The notes under the pieces: generated by a model | What the model was told of the DNA's origin: nothing | The model's database searches: none | What the model saw: only the letters and a program-made list of their open reading frames with translations | In this document: in pieces, positions 1 to 6,704 of the stretch | How the letters are laid out: each line of letters opens with the position of its first letter | Position numbering within the stretch: the stretch's first letter is position 1 | Source: CG10-46-32 sp964606465 | Lineage (GTDB): Bacteria; Patescibacteriota; Patescibacteriia; UBA2169 | Length of the DNA stretch: 12,589 bases | Direction of reading: 5' to 3' | Assembly: GCA_964606465.1 (NCBI GenBank) | Contig: CAZSGI010000020.1 | Span: forward strand, 1-12,589 | Position numbers and translations under genes: made by a program

Positions 1-106
1 CGCCGGTTGAGATGATCCGGATGTCCAGCGCCACGAGCCGGCGTGCGAACTCCACGAGGCCAGTCTTGTCCGAAACGCTGACGAACGCTCGCTCCACTCG
101 GTTCAT
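1..106 (-). CDS. purH: PurH, IMP cyclohydrolase/AICAR formyltransferase (N-terminal fragment)
   Basis: Only the first 35 codons are in the window; the gene continues past the left edge. The peptide begins MNRVERAFVSVSDKTGLVEF and goes on to IRIISTG. This matches the start of PurH, whose N-terminal MGS-like IMP cyclohydrolase domain opens with ALVSVSDKTG and reaches the STGGT phosphate-binding loop about 30 residues later. PurH catalyses the last two steps of IMP synthesis in the cytoplasm. The ATG overlaps the pyrC stop as ATGA, so translation is probably coupled to pyrC. The sequence GGAGGATTAAGGA lies just upstream, inside the pyrC end, and can serve as ribosome binding site. A stand-alone MGS-domain protein cannot be excluded from so short a piece, but the motif is specific. 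Confidence 0.85.
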   Translation of the reverse strand, partial: MNRVERAFVSVSDKTGLVEFARRLVALDIRIISTG

Positions 107-1128
107 TCCTTAATCCTCCAGGGAAGGGTTTCGCCAGCCAGATACGGACGCGCATCGCCGTACCGTGCCGGAACGATCCATGGTTCGGGTACCAGCGTGA
201 GTGTTCCTTCGTTCAGAGGCCGCCCGTAGAACCGGGCGCCGAACTCCGAAACGAACGGCCCAAACCGATGGCGCGCGCGCATCTCGTCAAACACTTGAAA
301 TAGCCGCGGTACGAGGACAGGCCCGCTAAACACGCCAGCGCACCCTTCCGCGCACTCCTTGTCGTCCACGCCCCAGACAGCCGTGTCTGAACCGAAGAAG
401 AATTTAGGGTTGCCGCTTATGGCAGCAGCACGGAGAGCCGCGCGATCCTCAAACCGCTTCGCCACGGGCATGCAGAAGTTATGTGGCCGCAGTTTGCCGG
501 CCAACACGTCGTTGGTGGTGAGTTCCAAGTGCTGCAGGGTGATGGTCGCGGCCACCGTATCCGGAAGCCTGCGCACCATGTGCACCGCAGCAGCCGTGGT
601 GATGTGCTCCAGCACGACCTTGAGCCGCGGGAAGTCGCGCACCACCTGCTCCAGAATCCGGAGGAACAGGAACTCGCGGTCCATGATGTAGTCGTGCTCG
701 CCGGAGACCTCCCCGTGCAGCTCCAGCACGCCGCCCCGGTCCTGGATGACTTCAAACTGCGGGTAGTACCGCTGCATTTCGTAGTACAGCAGCCCGTCCT
801 CGGCGTGGGATGTACCACCGCGCGGGTATCCTTTGAAGACGCCAAACCCGGCGTCAAACGATTCTTCCATGTCCCGCTGGGTGAGCCGATCTAGAAGCTT
901 GAGCGCCAGGATGGGCTCAAAGCCCGGACCAGACTCTGCCAGGATTTGAGACTTGTACGCATGGCCTGTATCCGCGTCTGAGGCAGGGGGCTTGATGTTG
1001 CACATGGCGATCGCGCGCGCAAACTGCCGCCTCATGATCTCAACCATGAGCGCCAAAAACCGCTCCTGCCGGAAATGTGCGTGCCAGTCGTCTGGCTTGC
1101 GGAAAGTAACAGCGTCTCTGGTTCCCAT
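103..1128 (-). CDS. pyrC: Dihydroorotase, PyrC (class II type)
   Basis: A 341-residue dihydroorotase, close to the 348 of E. coli PyrC. It closes carbamoyl-aspartate to dihydroorotate, step 3 of UMP synthesis. Metal ligands are all visible: His16 and His18 in DDWHAHFR, the carboxylated lysine Lys99 (VFKGYP), His138 (ELHGEV), His175 (LEHITT) and Asp248 (GSDTA). Arg20 and Asn44, which hold the substrate carboxylate in E. coli, are kept. The third such residue, E. coli His254, falls on Trp252 here, which is unusual. The C-terminus YLAGETLPWRIKE resembles the E. coli end FLAGETVRWSVK. The start at 1128 has AGAGAGGA five bases upstream. The open frame extends further upstream to 1353, but that stretch lies inside pyrD. 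It starts 10 bp after pyrD and overlaps purH by 4 bp. Confidence 0.93.
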   Translation of the reverse strand: MGTRDAVTFRKPDDWHAHFRQERFLALMVEIMRRQFARAIAMCNIKPPASDADTGHAYKSQILAESGPGFEPILALKLLDRLTQRDMEESFDAGFGVFKGYPRGGTSHAEDGLLYYEMQRYYPQFEVIQDRGGVLELHGEVSGEHDYIMDREFLFLRILEQVVRDFPRLKVVLEHITTAAAVHMVRRLPDTVAATITLQHLELTTNDVLAGKLRPHNFCMPVAKRFEDRAALRAAAISGNPKFFFGSDTAVWGVDDKECAEGCAGVFSGPVLVPRLFQVFDEMRARHRFGPFVSEFGARFYGRPLNEGTLTLVPEPWIVPARYGDARPYLAGETLPWRIKE

Positions 1129-1138
1129 GCTATCCTCT

Positions 1139-2278
1139 CTATACTGCTCTATGCAGCTCTGAAACGTGTCTGATACCATCACGCTCCATGAGCCGGAGCA
1201 GGCCGATGTTGATGCGGGCAGCCACGAACGGGCCCTCGTACACGAACGACGTGAGAAGCTGGACGAGGTTCGCTCCAGCCTTGAGCATGTCGTACGCGTC
1301 CTGGGCCGTAAAAATGCCACCCACGCCGATGATGACGAAGTCATCCGGCACACGGGCGCGGATGTAGCGAACCACCTCCAGAACGCGCGGCTTGAGTCCG
1401 GGCCAGGAGAGCCCGCCTGCTTGATTGATCTTCGTCTTGAGTCCTTTGCGATTCGTGGTGGTGTTGCCTATCACGATGCCGATACAAACCCTGACGCATA
1501 CCTCAATGATAACATCCAGTTCGTCCCAAGAACGATCCGGATCTATCTTGAGGAGCAGCATCTTCGGTTCCCCGCCAACAGCATCGGCCCGACCGTCCAC
1601 CAAACCACGAATCCTAAACAAGAGCGGGTCCAGATGCTCCTCTCTCTGGAGGTTTCGCAGTCCAGGACTGTTCGGCGAGCTTAGATTGATGACAATGTAG
1701 TCAACGCACCCATAGAGCTCATAGACAACAACGCAGCAGTCATTCGCAGCCTTGTTGAGCGGCGTGACCGGCGCCTTCGAAGCATTGAGCCCAACAGGTA
1801 CGCGCGTCTTTTGCATAAGACGCTTCCTGGTTGCAGCAGCGCCTGGGTTGTTGAATTTCATCCGGTTGATAATCCCGCGATCGCGCCAGAGCCGGAACAT
1901 GCGCGGTCGTGGGTTGCCCGGCTCCGCTTCCGGAGTTATGCCGCCGATTTCAATGGAGCCGAACCCGCATGCCGCAAGGCCGGCAATCGCCTCCGCGTAC
2001 TTGTCGAATCCCGCGGCAAGGCCTACGGGATTGTGGTAGACCTTCTGGAAAAAAATCTGCGAGAGCCGCTCGTCACGGACGGCGCCGACAAGCGACACAA
2101 ACCAGCGCAGCGGGCCGAACCAGCCGATGAAGCGCAAGGCTAGGATGCCAAGCTTGTGCGCCCGCTCCGCGTCGTTCCAGGAAATCGCGAACAGAAACGG
2201 GCGCACGAAGGTCTTGTAGACAGCCGTGCCCACCCAGACTACCGCCTCATGAAAATACCGCATCCATCGCCCTTCCAT
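1139..2278 (-). CDS. pyrD: Dihydroorotate dehydrogenase, class 2 (quinone-linked)
   Basis: 379 residues. It oxidises dihydroorotate to orotate with FMN, passing electrons to quinone at the inner face of the membrane. FMN and substrate motifs appear in order: AAGFDK (88-93), TPEAEPGNPRPRMFRL (115-130), INRMKFNN (137-144), NLSSPNSPGLRNLQ (198-211), KIDPD (244-248), GNTTTNRKG (271-279), GGLSWPGLK (288-296) and GVGGI (318-322). Ser201 in SSPN is the catalytic base typical of class 2, in place of the cysteine of class 1. The N-terminal 60 residues are hydrophobic and amphipathic, as in the membrane-docking extension of class 2 enzymes. Met1 (2278) and Met6 (2263) are both possible starts; GGAAGGGCG before Met6 is at least as good a ribosome site as AGGCAGG before Met1. 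It is first in the pyrD-pyrC-purH operon. A quinone partner is not in the window. Confidence 0.95.
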   Translation of the reverse strand: MEGRWMRYFHEAVVWVGTAVYKTFVRPFLFAISWNDAERAHKLGILALRFIGWFGPLRWFVSLVGAVRDERLSQIFFQKVYHNPVGLAAGFDKYAEAIAGLAACGFGSIEIGGITPEAEPGNPRPRMFRLWRDRGIINRMKFNNPGAAATRKRLMQKTRVPVGLNASKAPVTPLNKAANDCCVVVYELYGCVDYIVINLSSPNSPGLRNLQREEHLDPLLFRIRGLVDGRADAVGGEPKMLLLKIDPDRSWDELDVIIEVCVRVCIGIVIGNTTTNRKGLKTKINQAGGLSWPGLKPRVLEVVRYIRARVPDDFVIIGVGGIFTAQDAYDMLKAGANLVQLLTSFVYEGPFVAARINIGLLRLMERDGIRHVSELHRAV

Positions 2279-2381
2279 GCCACACCTGCCTTTCTTGGCT
2301 AAAATGTCAACGTACTGTGTGAATTTTATTTCTTAAATCCTCACCCAACCTTATCTGAAAAAGGCAAAAAACGCAAACCAA

Positions 2382-2409
2382 AAACGCCTGCTGATTTCAG
2401 CGGGCGTTT
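2382..2409 (-). terminator. Intrinsic terminator after the tRNA genes
   Basis: An inverted repeat pairs 2382-2394 with 2397-2409. It gives about 12 base pairs with one mismatch (2389/2402) around a tight loop. On the minus strand it is followed by TTTTTGGTTT and, a little later, another T6. It starts 2 bp beyond the CCA end of tRNA-Leu, so it most likely ends the tRNA transcript. It may also end read-through from the tig operon, because no terminator of its own is seen after tig. The plus-strand tail is poorer in T. Confidence 0.75.
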
Positions 2410-2410
2410 G

Positions 2411-2497
2411 TGGTGCCGGGAGTGGGATTTGAACCCACACGGGCTTGCGCCCAACGGATTTTAAGTCCGTCCTGGCTACCAGTTACAGCACCCCGGC
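2411..2497 (-). tRNA. tRNA-Leu (anticodon UAA)
   Basis: The full cloverleaf can be drawn. The acceptor stem is GCCGGGG/TCCCGGC, with a final G-U pair. The anticodon arm is ACGGA-CTTAAAA-TCCGT with anticodon TAA. A long class II variable arm (GGGC GCAA GCCC) is present, as expected for leucine. The T arm is GTGGG-TTCAAAT-CCCAC. The discriminator is A, as expected for tRNA-Leu, and CCA is encoded (2411-2413). It decodes UUA and UUG. Confidence 0.96.
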
Positions 2498-2546
2498 GCA
2501 TGTCGGGTTATTTTAATGACCAGCCTCCCGAAGCCTTGGTGTAGGA

Positions 2547-2621
2547 TGGAGCGGATAACGGGACTCGAACCCGTATCGCCTCCTTGGCAAGGAGGCATAA
2601 TAGCCCTTATACGATATCCGC
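2547..2621 (-). tRNA. tRNA-Gly (anticodon GCC)
   Basis: The acceptor stem GCGGATA/TATCCGC is perfect. The anticodon arm is CCTCC-TTGCCAA-GGAGG with anticodon GCC, and the T arm is ACGGG-TTCGAGT-CCCGT. The discriminator is T and CCA is encoded (2547-2549). The D stem is weak: GTAT against TTAT gives G-U, U-A and A-U, with a T-T mismatch at its loop end. The D loop keeps its GG. It decodes GGC and GGU, and is transcribed ahead of tRNA-Leu, 49 bp away. Confidence 0.95.
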
Positions 2622-2647
2622 GCGCGTCATAATCGCGTACGCCAAAA

Positions 2648-2675
2648 AGTATATCAAATCATGCCTTTTTGTAAA
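2648..2675 (-). promoter_or_regulatory. Promoter for the tRNA pair
   Basis: On the minus strand TTTACA (2670-2675) and TATACT (2648-2653) are separated by 16 bp, with TG one base before the -10 box (TGATATACT, extended -10). Each hexamer misses consensus by one base. Transcription would start near 2641, about 20 bases before the mature tRNA-Gly. This would allow strong tRNA synthesis independent of the upstream tig operon. Confidence 0.7.
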
Positions 2676-2711
2676 GGTATGTTGCCCGGCACTTCCAATA
2701 CGGGGGAATAA

Positions 2712-3995
2712 TTAAGAAACTTTCTTCGCCAATGTTTCAAAAATCTTCCGGCTCACAAGCATGTTCCGTACGTAATCCCGGTACCGCGGGCTTTCAAGCT
2801 GCGCCGCGATTTCGGGCTTTGCCCGGTACGCTTTTTTGGCGATGTCCAATTCCTGTGTTACCTCGTCATCGCTCACTGAAACATTTTCCCGCTTGCCGAA
2901 CTCCCGGCCAACGAGGCTGACCTTGATGCGGTGCTCGGCTTTGGGGCGGAGTTCGCGCGACAAATCTTCTTTTGACTTCTTGATGCTCGTCAAGTAGTCG
3001 TCAAAATGCATGCCCTGCCGGAGGACATTCTGCTCAAGCTCGGCGAGCATCTTTTGCACCTCGCCCGTAAGGAGCGTCTCCGGCAGTTCTCCAATCTCCG
3101 AGCGCTTGACCAGCTCGTCCATGGCAGCCATCTCAAACCGTTCAGCCTCCTCGCGCTCTTTCTCGTGCTGCAGGCTCTCGCGGATCTGCTTGCGCAAACC
3201 CTCCGCGGTCTGGCTGTGCCCCAAATCTTTCGCAAATACATCATTCACCTCCGGCAAGGTGCGCTCAAACACCTGTGTAACCACCACTGAAAACTGCGCA
3301 GTCTTTCCGGCCAGAGACTTCTCGTAGTATTGGTCAGGAAACTTCAGCTCAAATTCTTTGGTGCCGCCCGCTTTCAAACCAATAACTTGCTCCTCAAATC
3401 CTGGAATAAACCTGCCTTCCCCGAGAATCAAAGGAAAGTCTTTTGATGTGCCGTTTTCAATCAGCACAGTACCGCGTTTCACCTCTAAATCTATCACCAC
3501 TTTGTCGCCCTGCGCGGCGGCGCGATCAACAGCCGCTTCTGAAACGCGCATTTCGCGCAAGTTGCCAATGGCTTTCAGAACCTCTTCGTCCGTGGCTCGC
3601 ACGGATTTCTTTTCCAGCCTGATTTTTGAAGCATCGCCCAAGGTGACACTCGGGAGCAGGGTAATGGTTGCTTTGTAGGAAACGCCGAAAGGCGGCACCA
3701 TTCTGGTGATGCTGATGTCTGGGGTCCCCGCAACATCCAGGTCCCGTTCAGCGACAGCCGCTTCAAGGGTGCGTCCCACAACGGACTGCAAGGCCTCCTC
3801 GTAAATGGTAGCCTCGCCGCCAACGTGGCGGCTCACCACGTCGTACGGGGCCGTGCCTTTGCGGAATCCGGGAATGTCCGCGCGCTCGCTCAAGCGTTTG
3901 GCGGCGCGCCGCAAATCCTGCTCAATATCGCCCCGCTCAAGTTCTATTGAGAGCTCCACTACTCCGGCGTTTTGGCTTTCTTCCGCGATGCGCAT
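2712..3995 (-). CDS. tig: Trigger factor, ribosome-associated chaperone
   Basis: 427 residues (E. coli 432). It binds near the ribosome exit tunnel and shields emerging chains. The N-terminal domain carries the ribosome-docking signature IPGFRKGTAP at 41-50. A FKBP-type prolyl isomerase domain spans roughly 155-245, including LILGEGRFIPGFEEQVIGL and FPDQYY. The long helical C-terminal chaperone arms follow, with many charged residues. An in-frame TAG lies 6 bases before the ATG, so 3995 is the earliest possible start. No Shine-Dalgarno is visible. The start is 19 bp after plsC, so it is probably last in the nusA-hppA-plsC-tig operon. A weak promoter-like pair just upstream could also give a near-leaderless mRNA. 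Confidence 0.95.
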   Translation of the reverse strand: MRIAEESQNAGVVELSIELERGDIEQDLRRAAKRLSERADIPGFRKGTAPYDVVSRHVGGEATIYEEALQSVVGRTLEAAVAERDLDVAGTPDISITRMVPPFGVSYKATITLLPSVTLGDASKIRLEKKSVRATDEEVLKAIGNLREMRVSEAAVDRAAAQGDKVVIDLEVKRGTVLIENGTSKDFPLILGEGRFIPGFEEQVIGLKAGGTKEFELKFPDQYYEKSLAGKTAQFSVVVTQVFERTLPEVNDVFAKDLGHSQTAEGLRKQIRESLQHEKEREEAERFEMAAMDELVKRSEIGELPETLLTGEVQKMLAELEQNVLRQGMHFDDYLTSIKKSKEDLSRELRPKAEHRIKVSLVGREFGKRENVSVSDDEVTQELDIAKKAYRAKPEIAAQLESPRYRDYVRNMLVSRKIFETLAKKVS

Positions 3996-4003
3996 GAACG
4001 TCT

Positions 4004-4032
4004 AGCATACCGTATCACGCACACTCGTGCAA
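4004..4032 (-). promoter_or_regulatory. Weak promoter candidate before tig
   Basis: TTGCAC (4027-4032) and TATGCT (4004-4009) have an ideal 17-bp spacing on the minus strand. The -10 box ends only 8 bases before the tig ATG, so an mRNA from it would have a leader of about 2 bases. The -35 box matches consensus at only three of six positions. It overlaps the end of plsC. Confidence 0.3.
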
Positions 4033-4677
4033 ACGGGGCTGCTTTCCGCAGAGCTTTCCTATGGCAACCATGATTCGGTCAGTGACCTCGTACAGGAGTT
4101 CGCGCGTGACGGGCAGCGTTCGGTACGCGGCGAGGTCCACGGGCCTGCCGAAGCGGATGGTGGCTCGGTTGCGCTTGATGAAGAACTCGCGGATCGCGTC
4201 CCACACCGTCGAAACTGACGGCCCCTGGTACCCCACCGGAATAACCGGCGCGCCGGTTGCGAGCGCGAGCCGCGCCGCGCCGGTCTTTCCCAAACCCAAA
4301 ACGCGCAAATCCGTGTTGCGCGTCCCTTCGGGGTAGACGGCAACCGCCTCTCGTCGGCGCAGCACGGCTTCGGCATCCAAGAGCACCCTCGCCGGAGCTC
4401 GCCAATCAATGAGCAGCGTGGCGAGCGCGTTGCGCATGGGTCTGGTCCACCATGTACCCCACCAGTAATCATCGCGCGCGATAAACCACACCGGCACCCG
4501 GTTTTTGAGGTACGAGAGCGACCCCAAAAGCCACTGGTCCGGGATGCTCACGTGGTTGCCGGCGAAAATAAACGGGCCGCGCGCAGGAATGTTATCAAGC
4601 CCTTCGGCACGCGCGAGCAGTAGGCGGTACGTGAGCGGAAAGATGGGCCGCAGCGTGGGGTACAATGTGCGCGGCAT
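4015..4677 (-). CDS. plsC: 1-acyl-sn-glycerol-3-phosphate acyltransferase (PlsC family)
   Basis: 220 residues, typical for the short bacterial PlsC/AGPAT family. It transfers an acyl chain to lysophosphatidic acid to give phosphatidic acid at the inner membrane. The catalytic HX4D motif is NHVSIPD, with His42 and Asp47. The phosphate-binding motif is YPEGTRN (Glu117 to Arg120). The block GAPVIPVGYQG follows at 142-152. The Trp-rich stretch DDYWWGTWWTRP (69-80) is probably membrane-associated. It starts 7 bp after hppA, without a clear ribosome site of its own, so translation is likely coupled. Acyl-donor and acceptor specificity cannot be read from sequence; related lipid acyltransferases share these motifs. 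Confidence 0.9.
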   Translation of the reverse strand: MPRTLYPTLRPIFPLTYRLLLARAEGLDNIPARGPFIFAGNHVSIPDQWLLGSLSYLKNRVPVWFIARDDYWWGTWWTRPMRNALATLLIDWRAPARVLLDAEAVLRRREAVAVYPEGTRNTDLRVLGLGKTGAARLALATGAPVIPVGYQGPSVSTVWDAIREFFIKRNRATIRFGRPVDLAAYRTLPVTRELLYEVTDRIMVAIGKLCGKQPRLHECA

Positions 4678-4684
4678 ACGACGC

Positions 4685-6679
4685 TTAGACTAAAAAGCTT
4701 ACCATCAAGAGCGCAACGATGTTCATCACCTTGATCATGGGGTTGATGGCCGGACCGGCGGTGTCTTTGTACGGATCGCCGACCGTATCTCCGGTTACGC
4801 TCGCCGCGTGCGACTCGCTCCCCTTGCCGCCGTGCTCCCCGCGCTCAATCAGCTTCTTGGCGTTGTCCCAGGCCGCGCCGCCCGTGGTCATGGAAATGGC
4901 CACGAACAAACCGGTTACGATTGACCCCACGAGCGCGCCGCCCAGGGCGAGGGGGCCCAAGAGCCACCCCACGATGATGGGCGAGAGCACGGGAATGAGC
5001 GCCGGAACAAACATCTGCCGCAGCGCGTCGCGGGTGACGATGTCAACGCACGTGCCGTACTCCGGCTGCGCACGCCCCTCCATAAGCCCGGCAATCTCCC
5101 TGAACTGCCTGCGCACCTCTTCCACCACCTTGCCCGCGGTCTTTGAAACCGCTTCCATCACGAGCGCGGCGAAGTAGTACGGCAGCGCGCCGCCCACGAA
5201 GAGCCCGATAATCACGAGCGGGTCCGAAAGCCGGAACAGGAGCTCGCGGCCGTGCAGCAGGAACTCCTGGGAGTACGAAGCGAAGAGCACGAGCGCGGCC
5301 AACCCCGCGCTGCCGATAGCGTAGCCCTTGGTGACGGCCTTGGTGGTGTTGCCCACGGCATCCAGCTTGTCCGTCACCTCGCGCACCTCTTTCGGCAGGC
5401 TCGCCATTTCCGCAATGCCGCCCGCGTTGTCCGTAATGGGGCCGAACGCGTCCACCGCGACAATCATGCCGGCCAAGGAGAGCATGGAAACCGCGGCAAC
5501 CGCGATGCCGTAGAGCTCGCCGAGCGCGTACGAACCCCAGATCCCCAAAGCAATCACCGCAACCGGCAGCGCGGTTGCGCGCATGGAGAGCCCGAGCCCG
5601 GCGATGACATTCGGGCCGTGCCCTTTGGTGGAAGCTTCGGCAATGGTTTTAACCGGCTGGTACCGATCCGACGTGTAGTACTCGGTGATGATGACGAGGA
5701 GCGTGGTTACGCCTAAACCCACGAGGGACGCGTAGAACAGGTTAATCGGGAGGTAGTGTCCGTTTCCGTCCAAGAGCCGCATGGTCGCGTAGTAAAAACC
5801 GAGCGCCGCGAGTAAGCCCGAGACCACGAGGCCCTTGTAGAGCGCGGCCATGATGTTTCCCGTGCGCCCGAGCCGCACGAAACCGAGCCCGAGGATGGAC
5901 GCCACGATAGAGATGCCGCCCAAGACGAGCGGGTATAGAATCGCATTCTCAAAATCCGGAAACACGAGCGTCCCCAGGAGCATAGCCGCGACTGACGTGA
6001 CCGCGTACGTCTCAAAAAGGTCTGCCGCCATGCCCGCGGTGTCGCCGACGTTGTCGCCGACGTTGTCCGCAATTACGGCCGGGTTGCGGGGGTCGTCCTC
6101 GGGAATGTTCTTCTCGACCTTGCCCACCAAATCGGCGCCCACGTCAGCGGCTTTGGTGTAGATGCCCCCGCCCAGTCGGGCGAAAATCGAAATCAAGCTG
6201 CCCCCGAACCCCAAGCCGATGAGCGCGTTCACGTCGCGCGTAACCGCGTAGAACCCGGCGACCCCCAGGAGACCCAAGCCAACCACCAAGAGCCCGGTAA
6301 CCGCGCCGCCGCGTACCGCGACGGCCATCGCCTTCGACAACCCGCGGCTCGCGGCGTGCGCCACGCGCACGTTCGCGCGGACCGCCACGTTCATGCCCAC
6401 GTACCCCGCAACCGCGGAAAAGAGGGCGCCGACCAAAAATCCGGCTGCCATGCGCCAGGAAAGCCCGAACCCGATCACGAAAAACACCAAGAGCGCAACC
6501 ACCGCGATGGTGCGGTACTGGCGGTTGAGGTACGCCTGCGATCCTTTTTGTATTGCTTCCGCGATTCGGCGCATCTTATCATCTCCGGCCTTGCGCCCGA
6601 GCACCCACCCTGCCAGAATCGCTCCCGCAACAATGGCGAGTGCAGATGAGCCGAGTGAAAAGAGAAGGTACGTAGACAT
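4685..6679 (-). CDS. hppA: Membrane-bound proton-pumping pyrophosphatase, K+-independent type
   Basis: 664 residues with about 15-16 hydrophobic segments, the normal size for the family. It hydrolyses pyrophosphate and pumps H+ out of the cytoplasm. The signature blocks are intact: GGGIYTKAADVGADLVGK (170-187), EDDPRNPAVIADNVGDNVGD (194-213), DAFGPITDNAGGIAEM (410-425), and near the C-terminus TGDTVGDPYKDTAGPAINP (629-647). The cation determinant reads NTTKAVTKG: Lys447 and Thr450 mark the K+-independent, H+-pumping class, whereas K+-dependent members have Ala and Gly there. It lies 25 bp after nusA and 7 bp before plsC. No Shine-Dalgarno is visible; the leader is AU-rich (CTAATTTT before ATG). 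Confidence 0.96.
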   Translation of the reverse strand: MSTYLLFSLGSSALAIVAGAILAGWVLGRKAGDDKMRRIAEAIQKGSQAYLNRQYRTIAVVALLVFFVIGFGLSWRMAAGFLVGALFSAVAGYVGMNVAVRANVRVAHAASRGLSKAMAVAVRGGAVTGLLVVGLGLLGVAGFYAVTRDVNALIGLGFGGSLISIFARLGGGIYTKAADVGADLVGKVEKNIPEDDPRNPAVIADNVGDNVGDTAGMAADLFETYAVTSVAAMLLGTLVFPDFENAILYPLVLGGISIVASILGLGFVRLGRTGNIMAALYKGLVVSGLLAALGFYYATMRLLDGNGHYLPINLFYASLVGLGVTTLLVIITEYYTSDRYQPVKTIAEASTKGHGPNVIAGLGLSMRATALPVAVIALGIWGSYALGELYGIAVAAVSMLSLAGMIVAVDAFGPITDNAGGIAEMASLPKEVREVTDKLDAVGNTTKAVTKGYAIGSAGLAALVLFASYSQEFLLHGRELLFRLSDPLVIIGLFVGGALPYYFAALVMEAVSKTAGKVVEEVRRQFREIAGLMEGRAQPEYGTCVDIVTRDALRQMFVPALIPVLSPIIVGWLLGPLALGGALVGSIVTGLFVAISMTTGGAAWDNAKKLIERGEHGGKGSESHAASVTGDTVGDPYKDTAGPAINPMIKVMNIVALLMVSFLV

Positions 6680-6704
6680 AAAATTAGTTATTGGTTATCG
6701 CGGC

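Noticed and set aside
1129..1353. Upstream extension of the pyrC frame to an earlier ATG (416 residues in total)
   Set aside because: The extra 75 residues lie inside pyrD, are Ser/Arg-rich shadow translation, and have no PyrC homology; the ATG at 1128 has a ribosome site and the family start.
2305..2310. Perfect TTGACA on the minus strand upstream of pyrD
   Set aside because: No -10-like hexamer 15-19 bp downstream. The rest of 2279-2381 is AT-rich with a TAAAAT but no matching -35, so no pyrD promoter is called.
2640..2711. Intrinsic terminator for tig
   Set aside because: The ACCTTT/AAAGGC hairpin is short, has no U tract and overlaps the tRNA promoter; read-through to the terminator at 2382-2409 is as likely.
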